A stretch of DNA of 64,000 bases from assembly GCA_963708855.1 (NCBI GenBank), contig CAVPUM010000022.1, positions 1 to 64,000 on the forward strand, written 5' to 3'. The stretch comes from CAIWHR01 sp963708855. Lineage in GTDB: Bacteria > Pseudomonadota > Gammaproteobacteria > Burkholderiales > Casimicrobiaceae. Of the stretch, positions 48,818 through 58,022 are shown piece by piece; within the stretch, counting starts at the first letter, position 1; every line of letters starts with the position of its first letter. The notes under the pieces were generated by a model that did no database searches, was not told where the DNA came from, and saw only the letters and a list, made by a program, of their open reading frames with translations. The translations under genes and the position numbers were made by a program.

Positions 48818-49826
48818 CTATTCCCGCTTGAGCTTGGCGAGGTCGGCGGCGGTGTAGTTGGCGCCGGTCGCCTTCTGGATGTCGCGGATCGTCTTCCAGT
48901 CGTCGGCGTAGTTGATGCCGATGAACGCCTTGGAATCCTTGAATTCCTTCCCCAGCGTCGATGCCTTGAAGTCGAAGCCGGTGAAGGCCAGCCTGATCTT
49001 CGCCTGCAGCTCCGGGGTGAGGTCGTGGGTCACGCCGAATGCCGTGCGCGGGAACGGCCGCGACTCGTAGACCACGCGGATGTCGTCCTTCTTGAACATG
49101 CCGCGCTCGCGCATGCGGTCGACGACGTTGTTCGCGACCGGCGCCGCGTCGTAGTCCTTGTTGACGACACCCATGATCGAGTTGTCGTGCTTGCCCGAAT
49201 ACAGCACCTCGTAGTCGACGCCGGGCTTGATGCCCATGGCGGCGAACAGTACGCGCGGCGCCGTGTCGCCGGAATTCGACGCCGGCGAGACGTGGGCGAC
49301 ACGCTTGCCCTTCAGGTCGGCCACGCTCCTGATCGGGCTGTCCTTGTACGTGATGAGCTGGAGCGTGTACCCCGTGGTGCCGTCCTCCTTCTCCATCGCG
49401 ACCTGCGGAATGAAGCCGCCGAGGTTGACGGCGTACGGCGTCGCGCCGCTCGATACGCCGGCGATGTGCAGGCGTCCCGAACGCAGCGCCTCGACTTGCG
49501 CCGCGTAGGACTCGGCCGCGTACCAGCGAACTTTCTTGCCCGTGACCTTGGACAGATGCGCCATGAAACCGGCGAACACGTTCTCGTAGACCGCGGGATC
49601 CTCGACCGGGGTATACGAGAACACCAGGGTGTCGGGATCCTTGAGCCGGCTCTTGTCGGCGGGCGTGTCCGCCAGCAGATCCCCATTGGTGTCGCAATAG
49701 CGGGTGTCGAGCTCGCCCTGGCTCTTGCAGGCGGGGGTTTGGGCCCCGGCCGGCAAGGCAAAGCACAGCGCCGCCGCGAGCAGGGCACGCGCGAGAGCGG
49801 CATGCGGAATTCATCGAGTGCGGCAT
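48818..49826 (-). CDS. phnD: Phosphonate/phosphite ABC transporter substrate-binding protein, frameshifted in signal peptide
   Basis: PhnD-type periplasmic receptor: VFSYTPVEDPAVYENVFAGF, the GAYATALAY-equivalent AGVSSGATPYAVN, KDSPIRSVADLKGKRVAHV and GVVNKDYDAAPVANNVVDR. The signal peptide (LLAAALCFALPAGAQ) is in another frame from the ATG at 49826; one extra base near 49800 restores it and gives 335 residues. A GGAG site precedes the ATG. It leads the phn operon. Ligand could be phosphite, phosphonate or a related anion. Confidence 0.85.
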
Positions 49827-50084
49827 GGGTTCTCCTTGCATGCGGTGGAAAGTGTCGGGCGATGCGGGTCGAAGCCCGTCATCTTGCTTGATCGCGGACG
49901 GGCAATGCAAATCGTCGGGCGATCCGGTTGGCCAGGCCGGTTTCGGTCGCATTCAATTTCAAGCGGTTACGGACAGGACTTGAGAGCGTCTGAAAAAAGG
50001 TGGCGCCGCGGCGGACTTGGGCATCCAATATCCGGTTCGCATTCGTCCCACCGGCCCGGCGCCAGCCGCCGCGGGGAGGCCGTG

Positions 50085-50868
50085 ATGTCCATCTCGTTTT
50101 GCCCTCGCCTTGCACAGGCGGCGAATCTGTTGCCGGGGCTCCGTGCGCATCTCGTTGCCGCTGCGTCGCGACACATGCTGCCGGACGGTTTTTCCTTCGA
50201 CCTGTTGCCCATCGTCGAAGATGGCGTCTTCGGCTACGAGTTCCTGCCGCAGCGGCAAACGCACACTTACCTGACCGTAGGCTGCGACAGCGGCGGCAGG
50301 CCGGTGTTGCGCAAGAGCCTGTACTGCGCCGAAGCCCCCAGCGCGCTGCGGCTTGGCCACGACCAACGGGCGCGCGCTCACGCCGAGCGAGCTCGACGCC
50401 TGGCATCGAATCCAGTCGCGCGATTTCTCGTTTCCGGATTGGCTCTCCGTGGCGGAAGTCGCCTGGCGCGATTTCGCGGCGTTGTTCCCGGACGAGCCGC
50501 GGCAGCCGGTCCGCTTCCACGACGCACGGCACAGCTGCCTGGACGAGGCGTTGGCCAGGGCGCACTCGCTCCTCGCCGGGTGGGATCCGCGCATCGATTT
50601 CTGCGGGGTGCCGGACGAGGCGCAATACGGCATCGCGTTGACGGGTGCCAAAGGCGAATCGGGACAGTTGACGGCGCGAACGGCGGGCCACTGGACGTTG
50701 CGATGGGACGCAGGCGGGAGCGCCCTCCGCGAGGACTGGGCCGGGGCGGCGCGGGACGAGGAAAACGGCATTGCCTGGGCCTGTGCCGGGATGACGCGAT
50801 GCAACGCTCGGTTCTCGCAATGCCCTTTGTTTGCCGCCGACTCGGGCTGCGCGTCCCGGCAGTCCTAG
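50085..50868 (+). CDS. Hypothetical protein, 260 aa, frameshifted
   Basis: ATG at 50085 with a strong GGGGAGG site. The N-terminal part contains FSFDLLPIVEDGVFGYEFLP; after one extra base near 50355 the frame continues ATTNGRALTPSELDAWHRIQ and WLSVAEVAWRDFAALFPDE. Corrected length is 260. Moderately acidic, no signal peptide or membrane helix. No family was recognised. It is divergent from phnD across 258 bases in which nothing definite was seen. Confidence 0.55.
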
Positions 50869-51059
50869 ACGGCGCGGCCGCGCGCGAGCGGGCCATGGTG
50901 TCGAGCGGCGGATCGCGATGAGCGTCGCGTTCCCCGCGCGCGGAATGCGTGTGGCCTGGAAATAGCGATCCGGGTCCGTGCCTTGCCGCCGTTGTGGCAG
51001 ACTGGGGGACCTCATCCCGGACAACCCGCTGACCTGCCGGTACGCGGCTCGTGGCACTG

Positions 51060-52154
51060 ATGAAATCCGCACTTCGCATCGATGGTGCGCTGACGCTCGC
51101 CGTCGTGGCGACCCTCATCGTCGGCTGCTTCCTCGTGCTGCAGCCATTTCTGACGGCCATCGTCTGGGCGGCGATCCTTGGCGTGACGATGTGGCCGCTC
51201 TTCAAGCGCGTGAGCATGTGGCTGGGCGGCCGCCGGAATCTGGCGGCGCTGGCGATGGTGGCATTGATCGCGGTCACGATGCTCGCGCCTTTCGTGATCG
51301 CCGGGGTGACGCTTGCCGAGAACGCCGACCGCGTCGGCGCCACCGTCAGGCGGGCCGTGGCCAACGGCCCGCCCGATCCCCCGCCCTGGGTCGCCGGCCT
51401 GCCGTTGGTAGGGGAATACGTGGCCGCCACCTGGGCGACGTTCGCGCACGATACCGCCGGGCTGCTCGACGAAGCGCACAAGTACATCGAGCCGGCGCGG
51501 GAGGCGCTGCTCGAGGCCGGGAAGACGGTGCTGGGAGGGCTCGTGCAGCTTGCATTGTCCGTCTTCATCGCATTCTTCTTCTTCCGCGACGGCGAGGCGA
51601 TCATCGAACGGGCGCGCGGTGCGCTGGAGCGGCTTGCGGGCGAGCGCGGGCATCGGCTATCGGCCGTCGCCACGCTGACGGTGCGCGGCGTCGTCGTCGG
51701 CATCCTCGGCACGGCGCTTGCGCAGGGCGTGCTGATGGCGATCGGACTGCTGCTGGTCGGCATCAAGGCTGCACCGCTGCTGGGTCTTGTCACGTTCTTC
51801 CTGTCTCCCGTGCCGATCGGCCCGCCGCTCGTCTGGATCCCGGCCGGGCTGTGGCTGCTCCAGCAGGGGGCGATCGGCTCGGGCACCTTCATCCTGCTGT
51901 GGGGTTTGCTCGTCGTGTCGTCGGTCGACAATATCCTCAAGCCGCTGATCATCAGCCGCGGCAGCGACCTCCCGTTCGTCCTCGTGCTGCTCGGCGTTCT
52001 CGGCGGCGCCGTGGCGTTCGGGTTCATCGGCGTGTTCCTCGGCCCCGTGCTGCTCGCGGTCGGCGCCGCGCTGGTCCGGGAATGGACTGCCGGCACGCCG
52101 CCCACCGACGCCGGGGCGGCAGTTGCCGCGCGGGACCGAACCGACGCGGCGTGA
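51060..52154 (+). CDS. AI-2E family transporter (PerM/YdiK-type), 364 aa
   Basis: Seven to eight hydrophobic segments, beginning GALTLAVVATLIVGCFLVLQ and ending FGFIGVFLGPVLLAVG. The family's DNILKPLIISRGSDLP motif is present near the C-terminus, as is the FFFFRDGEAI turn in the middle. These proteins are putative exporters (one member was linked to autoinducer-2); the true substrate is unknown. The ATG at 51060 is used; a GTG three codons upstream is also possible. Confidence 0.88.
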   Translation: MKSALRIDGALTLAVVATLIVGCFLVLQPFLTAIVWAAILGVTMWPLFKRVSMWLGGRRNLAALAMVALIAVTMLAPFVIAGVTLAENADRVGATVRRAVANGPPDPPPWVAGLPLVGEYVAATWATFAHDTAGLLDEAHKYIEPAREALLEAGKTVLGGLVQLALSVFIAFFFFRDGEAIIERARGALERLAGERGHRLSAVATLTVRGVVVGILGTALAQGVLMAIGLLLVGIKAAPLLGLVTFFLSPVPIGPPLVWIPAGLWLLQQGAIGSGTFILLWGLLVVSSVDNILKPLIISRGSDLPFVLVLLGVLGGAVAFGFIGVFLGPVLLAVGAALVREWTAGTPPTDAGAAVAARDRTDAA

Positions 52155-52182
52155 GGCGAGGAGGCGGCCGCGACTGCGCGGG

Positions 52183-53020
52183 TCAGGGCGCCGGGTCGAC
52201 CGGCTTCGGCGCGCGCTCGCGCAGCATCTCCGCGCGGAACGGCGACAGCGCGGCGACCATCTGCGCGAATACCTTCGGCGTCGCGGCGATCACCTGGCCG
52301 CCGTGCAGGAAGTCGCTGTCGCCGGCGAGGTCGCCGATGAGACCTCCCGCCTCCTGAATGAGGAGGCTGCCGGCGGCGACGTCCCAGGCGTTGAGGCCGA
52401 CTTCCCAGAATCCGTCGTAGAAACCGGCGGCGACGTAGGCCAGATCGAGCGCGGCGGCGCCGGGGCGGCGCAGTCCCGCGGTCTGCTCGATCATCGTCTT
52501 CATCATGCGCAGGTAGGTGTCGAGGTAGCTTCCGTCGCGGAAGGGGAAACCGGTGCCGATCAGGCAGTCGCGCAGATGCTGCCGCCGCGAGACGCGGATG
52601 CGGCGGTCGTTCAGGAACGCGCCGCGCCCGCGCGTCGCGGTGAAGAGGTCGTTGCGCACCGGATCGTAGACCACGCCCTGCGTGACCAGCGCCGCGCTGC
52701 GCGAGCGCGATCGAAACGCAGTATTGCGGGAAGCCGTGCAGGAAATTGGTCGTGCCGTCGAGCGGGTCGATGATCCAGACGTTCTCCGCGTCGGCATTGT
52801 CGCCCTTGGCGGTCCCTTCCTCTGCTAGAATCGCGTGGTCCGGGTAGCTCGCGAGCAGCGTTTCGACGATCGTCCGCTCGGCCTCGCGGTCCACTTCGCT
52901 GACGAAATCCTTCGGCCCTTTCGACGTGATCGTGAGCAGGTCGATGTCGCGGGCGCCGCGATTGATGACATTGCCGGCGCGGCGTGCCGCCTTCACGGCG
53001 ATTCCGAGCATCGGGTGCAT
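52183..53020 (-). CDS. suhB: Inositol-1-monophosphatase family protein SuhB, frameshifted
   Basis: Start HPMLGIAVKAARRAGNVINR, Li+-sensitive phosphatase motif DPLDGTTNFLHGFP, and WDVAAGSLLIQEAGG with metal Asp. One extra base near 52695 is inferred; corrected length 278. In E. coli SuhB also acts with NusA/NusB in rRNA antitermination. It is divergent from trmJ across about 110 bases, as in many proteobacteria. An alternative ATG lies 6 bases upstream at 53026. Confidence 0.9.
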
Positions 53021-53128
53021 GGCCATGTTGTCTCGCTGTCGCCCATGGCGACAGCCGCAATGAACGAAAGCGATCATTGTAACCGCTGGCGGACACCGGT
53101 CGCGAGCCGGCAACGCCCCGGAGACCCG

Positions 53129-53872
53129 ATGACGTCCCGCCTCGATCGCCTCCAAGCCGTTCGCGTCGTCCTGGTCGCGCCCAGCCATCCCGGCAATGTC
53201 GGGGGCGCGGCCCGTGCGATGCACACGATGGGGCTCTCGCGTCTCGCGCTGGTGAGCCCCAGGCGCCATCCCGATCCCGAGGCCGTCGCGCTCGCGTCGG
53301 GCGCGACCGCCGTGCTCGACAGCGCCCGGGTCGTCGCCACGCTCGACGCTGCGCTCGCGGGCTGCGTCATGGCGGTGGGATTGTCGGCGCGGCCGCGCGA
53401 GTTCGCGGGGCGGGTGCTCGCCGTGCGCGAGGCGGCCGTCGAGGCGATCGGGCATGCCGCGCACGGCGACGTGGCGCTCGTGTTCGGCACCGAGATGTCG
53501 GGTCTGTCCAACGCCGAGCTCGCGCGCTGTGGCATCGTCGCCACGATCCCGGCGAGCGCCGGCTACGCGTCGCTCAATCTCGCGGCGGCGGTGCAGGTCG
53601 TCGCCTACGAGCTGCGTCTCGCGGCCGCGGGCGGCGAGGTCTGGCGCGCGCCGCGGTTCGAGCCCGCGACGGTCGACGAGATCGAGGCCCTGTACGCGCA
53701 CGGCACGGCGACGCTGGCCGCGATGCGTTTTCTCGATCCGCGCATGCCGAAGCGCCTGCTGCCGCGGCTGCGGCGGCTCTTCGCGCGCGCCGCGCTCGAG
53801 AAGGAGGAGGTCAACATCCTGCGCGGAATCCTCGCCCGCATCGATCAATTGCTGGCGCGGTCCGATGGGTAG
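53129..53872 (+). CDS. trmJ: tRNA (Cm32/Um32) methyltransferase TrmJ, 247 aa
   Basis: SPOUT-class methyltransferase: VVLVAPSHPGNVGGAARAM, FGTEMSGLSNAEL and ASLNLAAAVQVVAYEL, which form the SAM-binding trefoil knot and the TrmH/TrmJ motifs. C-terminal helices end QLLARSDG. It makes the 2'-O-methyl at position 32 of tRNA anticodon loops. Next to suhB and upstream of cysE/isc, this matches the conserved proteobacterial order. DUF3667 overlaps its stop by a few bases. Confidence 0.92.
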   Translation: MTSRLDRLQAVRVVLVAPSHPGNVGGAARAMHTMGLSRLALVSPRRHPDPEAVALASGATAVLDSARVVATLDAALAGCVMAVGLSARPREFAGRVLAVREAAVEAIGHAAHGDVALVFGTEMSGLSNAELARCGIVATIPASAGYASLNLAAAVQVVAYELRLAAAGGEVWRAPRFEPATVDEIEALYAHGTATLAAMRFLDPRMPKRLLPRLRRLFARAALEKEEVNILRGILARIDQLLARSDG

Positions 53873-54740
53873 GCAATGCGCCAACTGCGGCGCGCCGCGC
53901 CCGGCGCGTATTGCCCGTCGTGCGGGCAGGATACCCGCGAGCGGTTGCCGACGTTCGCGCAGTTCATGCGCGAGGCGACCGGGCGCTACGTCGCGCTCGA
54001 CGGCAAGCTGTGGAAGACGCTCGTCGCTCTGCTGTTCCGGCCGGGACTTCTCACGCGCGAGTATCTGGCAGGGCGGCGCCGGCGCTACATCGGACCGGCG
54101 CGCCTGTTCCTCGTGTCGAGCCTCGTCCTGTTCGCGGCGCTGCGCTTCGTTTCGGAGTCGATCAACATCGAGGACGCGGTGCAATTCGAGCCGGAAACGG
54201 CACCGAGGAGCGGCGTGGAGTCGGACGAGACTGATCGCGCTGGACGACGACCTGAAGCTGAAACTCGCCGATCTTCCGTGGGCGTCGGAGCTCTTGCGCA
54301 AGCCGATCGCGAGGTTCAACGGCCTTCCCCGCGCGGAGAAGCTGGAGCAGATCCGCGCCGGCGCGTTGCGCTACGGCCCGTATGCGACGTTCGCGCTGCT
54401 CCCGGCGTTCGCGAGCCTGCAGAAGCTGCTGTATCTCGGGCGCCGCGAGGCGATATCCGGCGCGTCCGCGTCTGTACGGCGAGCACCTGGTCTTCGCCGC
54501 GCACAATCACGCGTTCCTGTTCGTCGTGGGCACGCTGCTGTGCGGCGTGCCGGCGGGATGGATGCGTGGCGCGCTGTGGCTCTGGGTCATCGTCTACCTG
54601 GCCTGGTCGACGCGGGCAGTCTACGGCGGATCGTGGCTGGGAATCGCTGCACGGGCCGCGGTGCTGGTCGTCGCGTATTCGATCCTGTTCAGCCTGGTCA
54701 CCCTCGGCTTGCTGAGTCGCTGGCGATCCTGCTGCGCTGA
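53865..54740 (+). CDS. DUF3667 zinc-ribbon membrane protein, frameshifted four times
   Basis: The N-terminus has two zinc-ribbon cysteine pairs, CANCGAPR and (after one missing base near 53900) YCPSCGQDTRE, then LLFRPGLLTREYLAGRRRRYI, the DUF3667 signature, and several membrane helices (FLVSSLVLFAALRF, HAFLFVVGTLLCGVPAGW). Extra bases near 54230 and 54465 and a missing base near 54708 are inferred; net zero, 291 residues. It overlaps the trmJ stop. Function unknown. Confidence 0.75.
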   Translation: MGRQCANCGAPRPARIARRAGRIPASGCRRSRSSCARRPGATSRSTASCGRRSSLCCSGRDFSRASIWQGGAGATSDRRACSSCRASSCSRRCASFRSRSTSRTRCNSSRKRHRGAAWSRTRLIALDDDLKLKLADLPWASELLRKPIARFNGLPRAEKLEQIRAGALRYGPYATFALLPAFASLQKLLYLGRREAISGASASVRRAPGLRRAQSRVPVRRGHAAVRRAGGMDAWRAVALGHRLPGLVDAGSLRRIVAGNRCTGRGAGRRVFDPVQPGHPRLAESLAILLR

Positions 54741-54762
54741 CATCGGCCGGGTCGAATCGGGG

Positions 54763-56086
54763 TCAGCTCAGCACCCGGACGAGCCACAGCGAGAGGATCG
54801 GGAAGAAGACGAGCAGCGTCACGCGAATGGCGTCGGAGATGAGGAAGGGGACGACACCCTTGAACGTCTCCGCCATCGGCACGTCGCGCGCGAGGCTGTT
54901 GATGATGTAGACGTTCATGCCCACGGGCGGCGTGATGAGGCCGATCTCGACGACCATCAGCGCGAGGATGCCGAACCAGATCGCCTTGTCGGTCGGGTTC
55001 AGGCCCCAGTAGTCGAGCCCCATGATGATGGGCAGGAAGATCGGAATCGTCAGCAGGATCATCGACAGGCTGTCCATCAGGCAGCCCAGCACGACGTAGA
55101 TCGGCGATGATGGCGACGAGCACGACAAACGGCGGAAAGCCGCTGCGCCCGACCCATTGCGCCAGCTCGACGGGCATCTGCGTCAGCGCGAGAAAGACGT
55201 TCAGCACGTCGGCGCCGAGCAGGATCAGGAAGATCATCCCGGTGGCCTCGGCCGTGCCGTACAGGCACTCCAGCAGGCCATCCCAGCGCATGCCGCCCAG
55301 CCAGACGGCGAAGAACATGGCGCCGGCGGTGCCGACCGCCGCCGCTTCGGTCGGCGTGAAGATGCCCCCGTAGATGCCGCCGATGACCACCAGGAACAGC
55401 AGCAGCACGGGCCACACGTCCCGCAGCGCCGAGAAGCGCTCGCCCCAGCTGTGGTGCTCGCCGGCCGGTCCGGAGCCGGGTTTCAGCCGCACGTAGACGC
55501 CGATGGCGATCATGTAGCCGAGCGCCGCGATGATGCCGGGCACGAACGCCGCCATGAAGAGTTTCGCGATGTTCTGCTCTGCGAGTATCGCGTAGACGAC
55601 CAGCACGATCGACGGCGGAATCAGGATGCCGAGCGTGCCGCCGGCCGCCAGCGTGCCGGTCGCGAGCGCGGGCTCGTACTTGAGGCGGCGCAGCTCCGGC
55701 AGCGCGACCTGGCCCATCGTCGCCGCAGTGGCAAGCGAGCTGCCGCAGATGGCGCCGAAGCCGGCGCAGGCGCCTACCGCCGCCATGGCGACACCGCCAC
55801 GCCAGTGGCCGATCACCGCGTTCGCCGCGTTGAACAGCGATTGCGACAGTCCGCCGCGACTCGCGAACTGGCCCATCAGCAGGAACATCGGGATCACCGA
55901 CAGGTCGTACACCGAGTACCGGGAGTACGCGACGGTCTTGAGGTAGCTGAGAAGCGGTGTCCAGCCGGTGAGCGTGACGTAGCCGGTGACTCCGGTCAGC
56001 AGCATCGCGATCCCGATCGGGACGCGAATGGCGAGCAGGACGAGCATCGCGCCGAACATCAGGAAACCGAATTCGACCCCGCTCAT
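54763..56086 (-). CDS. TRAP transporter large permease (DctM type), frameshifted
   Basis: DctM-family integral membrane protein with about twelve helices: FGFLMFGAMLVLLAIRVPIG, IPMFLLMGQFASRGGLS, GAICGSSLATAATMGQ, LGILIPPSIVLVVYA and, after one extra base near 55102, LTIPIFLPIIMGLDYWG. Corrected length is 440. It is the ion-coupled pore of a tripartite TRAP importer for organic acids. It follows DctQ in the minus-strand order DctP-DctQ-DctM. Confidence 0.9.
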
Positions 56087-56118
56087 GGGCGTGCCCCACG
56101 CTGCGCTGACGCTGGGCG

Positions 56119-56640
56119 CTATTCGGCATGGCGACCGCGCCAATGCCGCCAGGCGGTGTAGAAACCGGCGGCGGAGAAGAGGGCGAAGGAAGGCACCATC
56201 AGCGTCAATGCCCACCAGGTCGGGATCTCCAGGATCGTCGTCTGGTCGTTGGCTTCCTTGAAGCTCAGCGCGCCCGCAGCAATACGCCAGGCAAAGACGG
56301 CCGCCGCGACGGCGAGCAGCAGCGCGCCGAGCGTGTCGAGCGCGGCCCGGACGGACGGTCGCGAATGCGCGGTGAAGAAGTCCACCAGCACGTGCCCGCC
56401 GCGCATCTGGCAGAACGGCAGGAAAGCGGCGACGGCGATGGCGCAGCCCACCTGCACCAGTTCGTAATCCCCGGGCAACGGTTTGTTCAGAACGGCGCGC
56501 CCGAAGATGCTGACGAGCGACATCAGCATCACGGCGACAAGCACGAGCCCGCCGGCGAGGGCGAACGCGCGACACAGGCGGAACAACAGCACGCCGACGG
56601 GATCGGTGGGGGCGCGCTTGAGTACGAGCGGTTCGGACAT
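56119..56640 (-). CDS. TRAP transporter small permease (DctQ type), 173 aa
   Basis: Four-helix membrane protein with LVLVAVMLMSLVSIFGRAVL, GDYELVQVGCAIAVAAFLPF, the DctQ motif GHVLVDFFT and a final LMVPSFALFSAAGFYTAW helix. Its gene lies between those of DctP and DctM. It probably supports the large permease and receptor docking. ATG at 56640 has no strong ribosome site. Confidence 0.88.
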   Translation of the reverse strand: MSEPLVLKRAPTDPVGVLLFRLCRAFALAGGLVLVAVMLMSLVSIFGRAVLNKPLPGDYELVQVGCAIAVAAFLPFCQMRGGHVLVDFFTAHSRPSVRAALDTLGALLLAVAAAVFAWRIAAGALSFKEANDQTTILEIPTWWALTLMVPSFALFSAAGFYTAWRHWRGRHAE

Positions 56641-56797
56641 CGGGGTACCCTAGGCGCTGCTCGCCGTCCCGCCACGCGGGAGCGAGCCCTCGTTCCGGCG
56701 GCCGGGTGGAGGGCTCATCGCGGTCGGCTTCGCGTCAATGCGGGAAGAAAGGCATGGGCGCGATGCCGCGCCCATGCTCGTGCAGACGGGCAACCGC

Positions 56798-57829
56798 TTA
56801 CTTCTCGTATTTACTGATCAGGTCCTTTGCGGACTGCAGCAGCATCTTGCCGTCCTGGCCTTTGGCGTTGACGTCCTTGACCCATTCGTCGGGCAGATTG
56901 GCGGTGGCCTTCTGCCAGTTCTCGATCTCGGAGCCGGGGATCACGTAGAACGTATTGCCGCGATCCGCGGCGATCTTCCGCGCGGAGGGCGCCGATGCGT
57001 CCCACTGCACCCCCATCGTCTTCGAGAGCGCCGCGCCCGAGTTGGCGTCGATCACACGCTTGAGGTCCGCCGGCAGGCTGTCGTATTTCGCCTGATTCAT
57101 TGCGAGGATGAACACGGCGGTGTAAAGGGCGCGCGCCTTCGGGTCGGTCTCGCTCGAGAACTTCGTGAACTCGTGCGCCTTGATCGACGGAATCACTTCC
57201 CAGGGCAGCAGGTAGCCGTCGACGACTCCTTTGGACAACGCGTCGCCTAACGCCGGCAACGGCATCGCGACCGGCGTCGCGCCCAGCGCACCGAGCATCT
57301 TGTTCGTCTGTCGCGTCGGGGCGCGCATCTTCAGGCCCTTGAAGTCCGCCATCACCTTGATCTGCTTGTTGACGGTGTGGACCTGGCCATTGTCGTGCAC
57401 GTTGACGGCAAGCGCCTTGATCCCGGGGAATTCCTTGTGGCCAAACTGCGTGTAATAGTCCCAGGCGGCCTGGCTGGTCGCCTCGCCGGTCATCGACATG
57501 AACGGCAGCTCGAACACCTCCATCATCGGGAAGCGGCCGGCCGTATACCCCGGAAGCGTCCAGACGATGTCCGCGACGCCGTCCATCGCCTGCTGGATGA
57601 GCTGGGGCGGCGCGCCGCCGAGCTGCATCGCCGGATAGATCTGGCACTTCATCCGGTTGTTCGAGTCTTTCGCGATTCGGTCGCACCACGGCACCAGCAG
57701 CGTGGACGGCGGCATCGCCGTGGGCGGCCAGAAGTGGTGGACCTTCAGCGTGACTTCCTGTGCGGTGGCGGGCACGGCGATCGCCATTGCGATGGCGACC
57801 GGAACAAGCAAGCGGATCAGGCGGGACAT
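56798..57829 (-). CDS. TRAP transporter substrate-binding protein (DctP type), 343 aa
   Basis: Signal peptide (VPVAIAMAIAVPATAQE), then the DctP fold: LKVHHFWPPTAMPPST, GVADIVWTLPGYTAGRFP, LKMRAPTRQTNKMLGALGATPV with the carboxylate-binding arginine, and GVVDGYLLPWEVI. It carries organic acids to DctQM. ATG at 57829 follows GGAGGAATC. It is divergent from cysE and completes the TRAP set inserted between trmJ and cysE. Confidence 0.92.
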   Translation of the reverse strand: MSRLIRLLVPVAIAMAIAVPATAQEVTLKVHHFWPPTAMPPSTLLVPWCDRIAKDSNNRMKCQIYPAMQLGGAPPQLIQQAMDGVADIVWTLPGYTAGRFPMMEVFELPFMSMTGEATSQAAWDYYTQFGHKEFPGIKALAVNVHDNGQVHTVNKQIKVMADFKGLKMRAPTRQTNKMLGALGATPVAMPLPALGDALSKGVVDGYLLPWEVIPSIKAHEFTKFSSETDPKARALYTAVFILAMNQAKYDSLPADLKRVIDANSGAALSKTMGVQWDASAPSARKIAADRGNTFYVIPGSEIENWQKATANLPDEWVKDVNAKGQDGKMLLQSAKDLISKYEK

Positions 57830-58022
57830 GATTCCTCCGGGGTGGACGCGCGAGCCACGCAACGCTCGTTGTCCGATAGCGGGCAGCAGCGCGGCGTTTC
57901 GAGTCGGCCGATATTAGCCATTTCACCCTACCACGGCAAACAACGGACGTTTGTGCGATGTTTGCGCTTGATCAACGATCTTGCCATCCCAATAGTTGAG
58001 TACACCAGTCGGAAATGCGAAA

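Noticed and set aside
50378..54319. A 1313-codon open frame on the minus strand
   Set aside because: It runs antisense to the AI-2E transporter, trmJ and DUF3667 and merely contains the suhB start. High GC makes stops rare; no domain fits outside suhB.
2505..55110. Programmed ribosomal frameshifting as the cause of the breaks
   Set aside because: The sites differ in direction and sequence, lack slippery heptamers and occur in families not known to use recoding.
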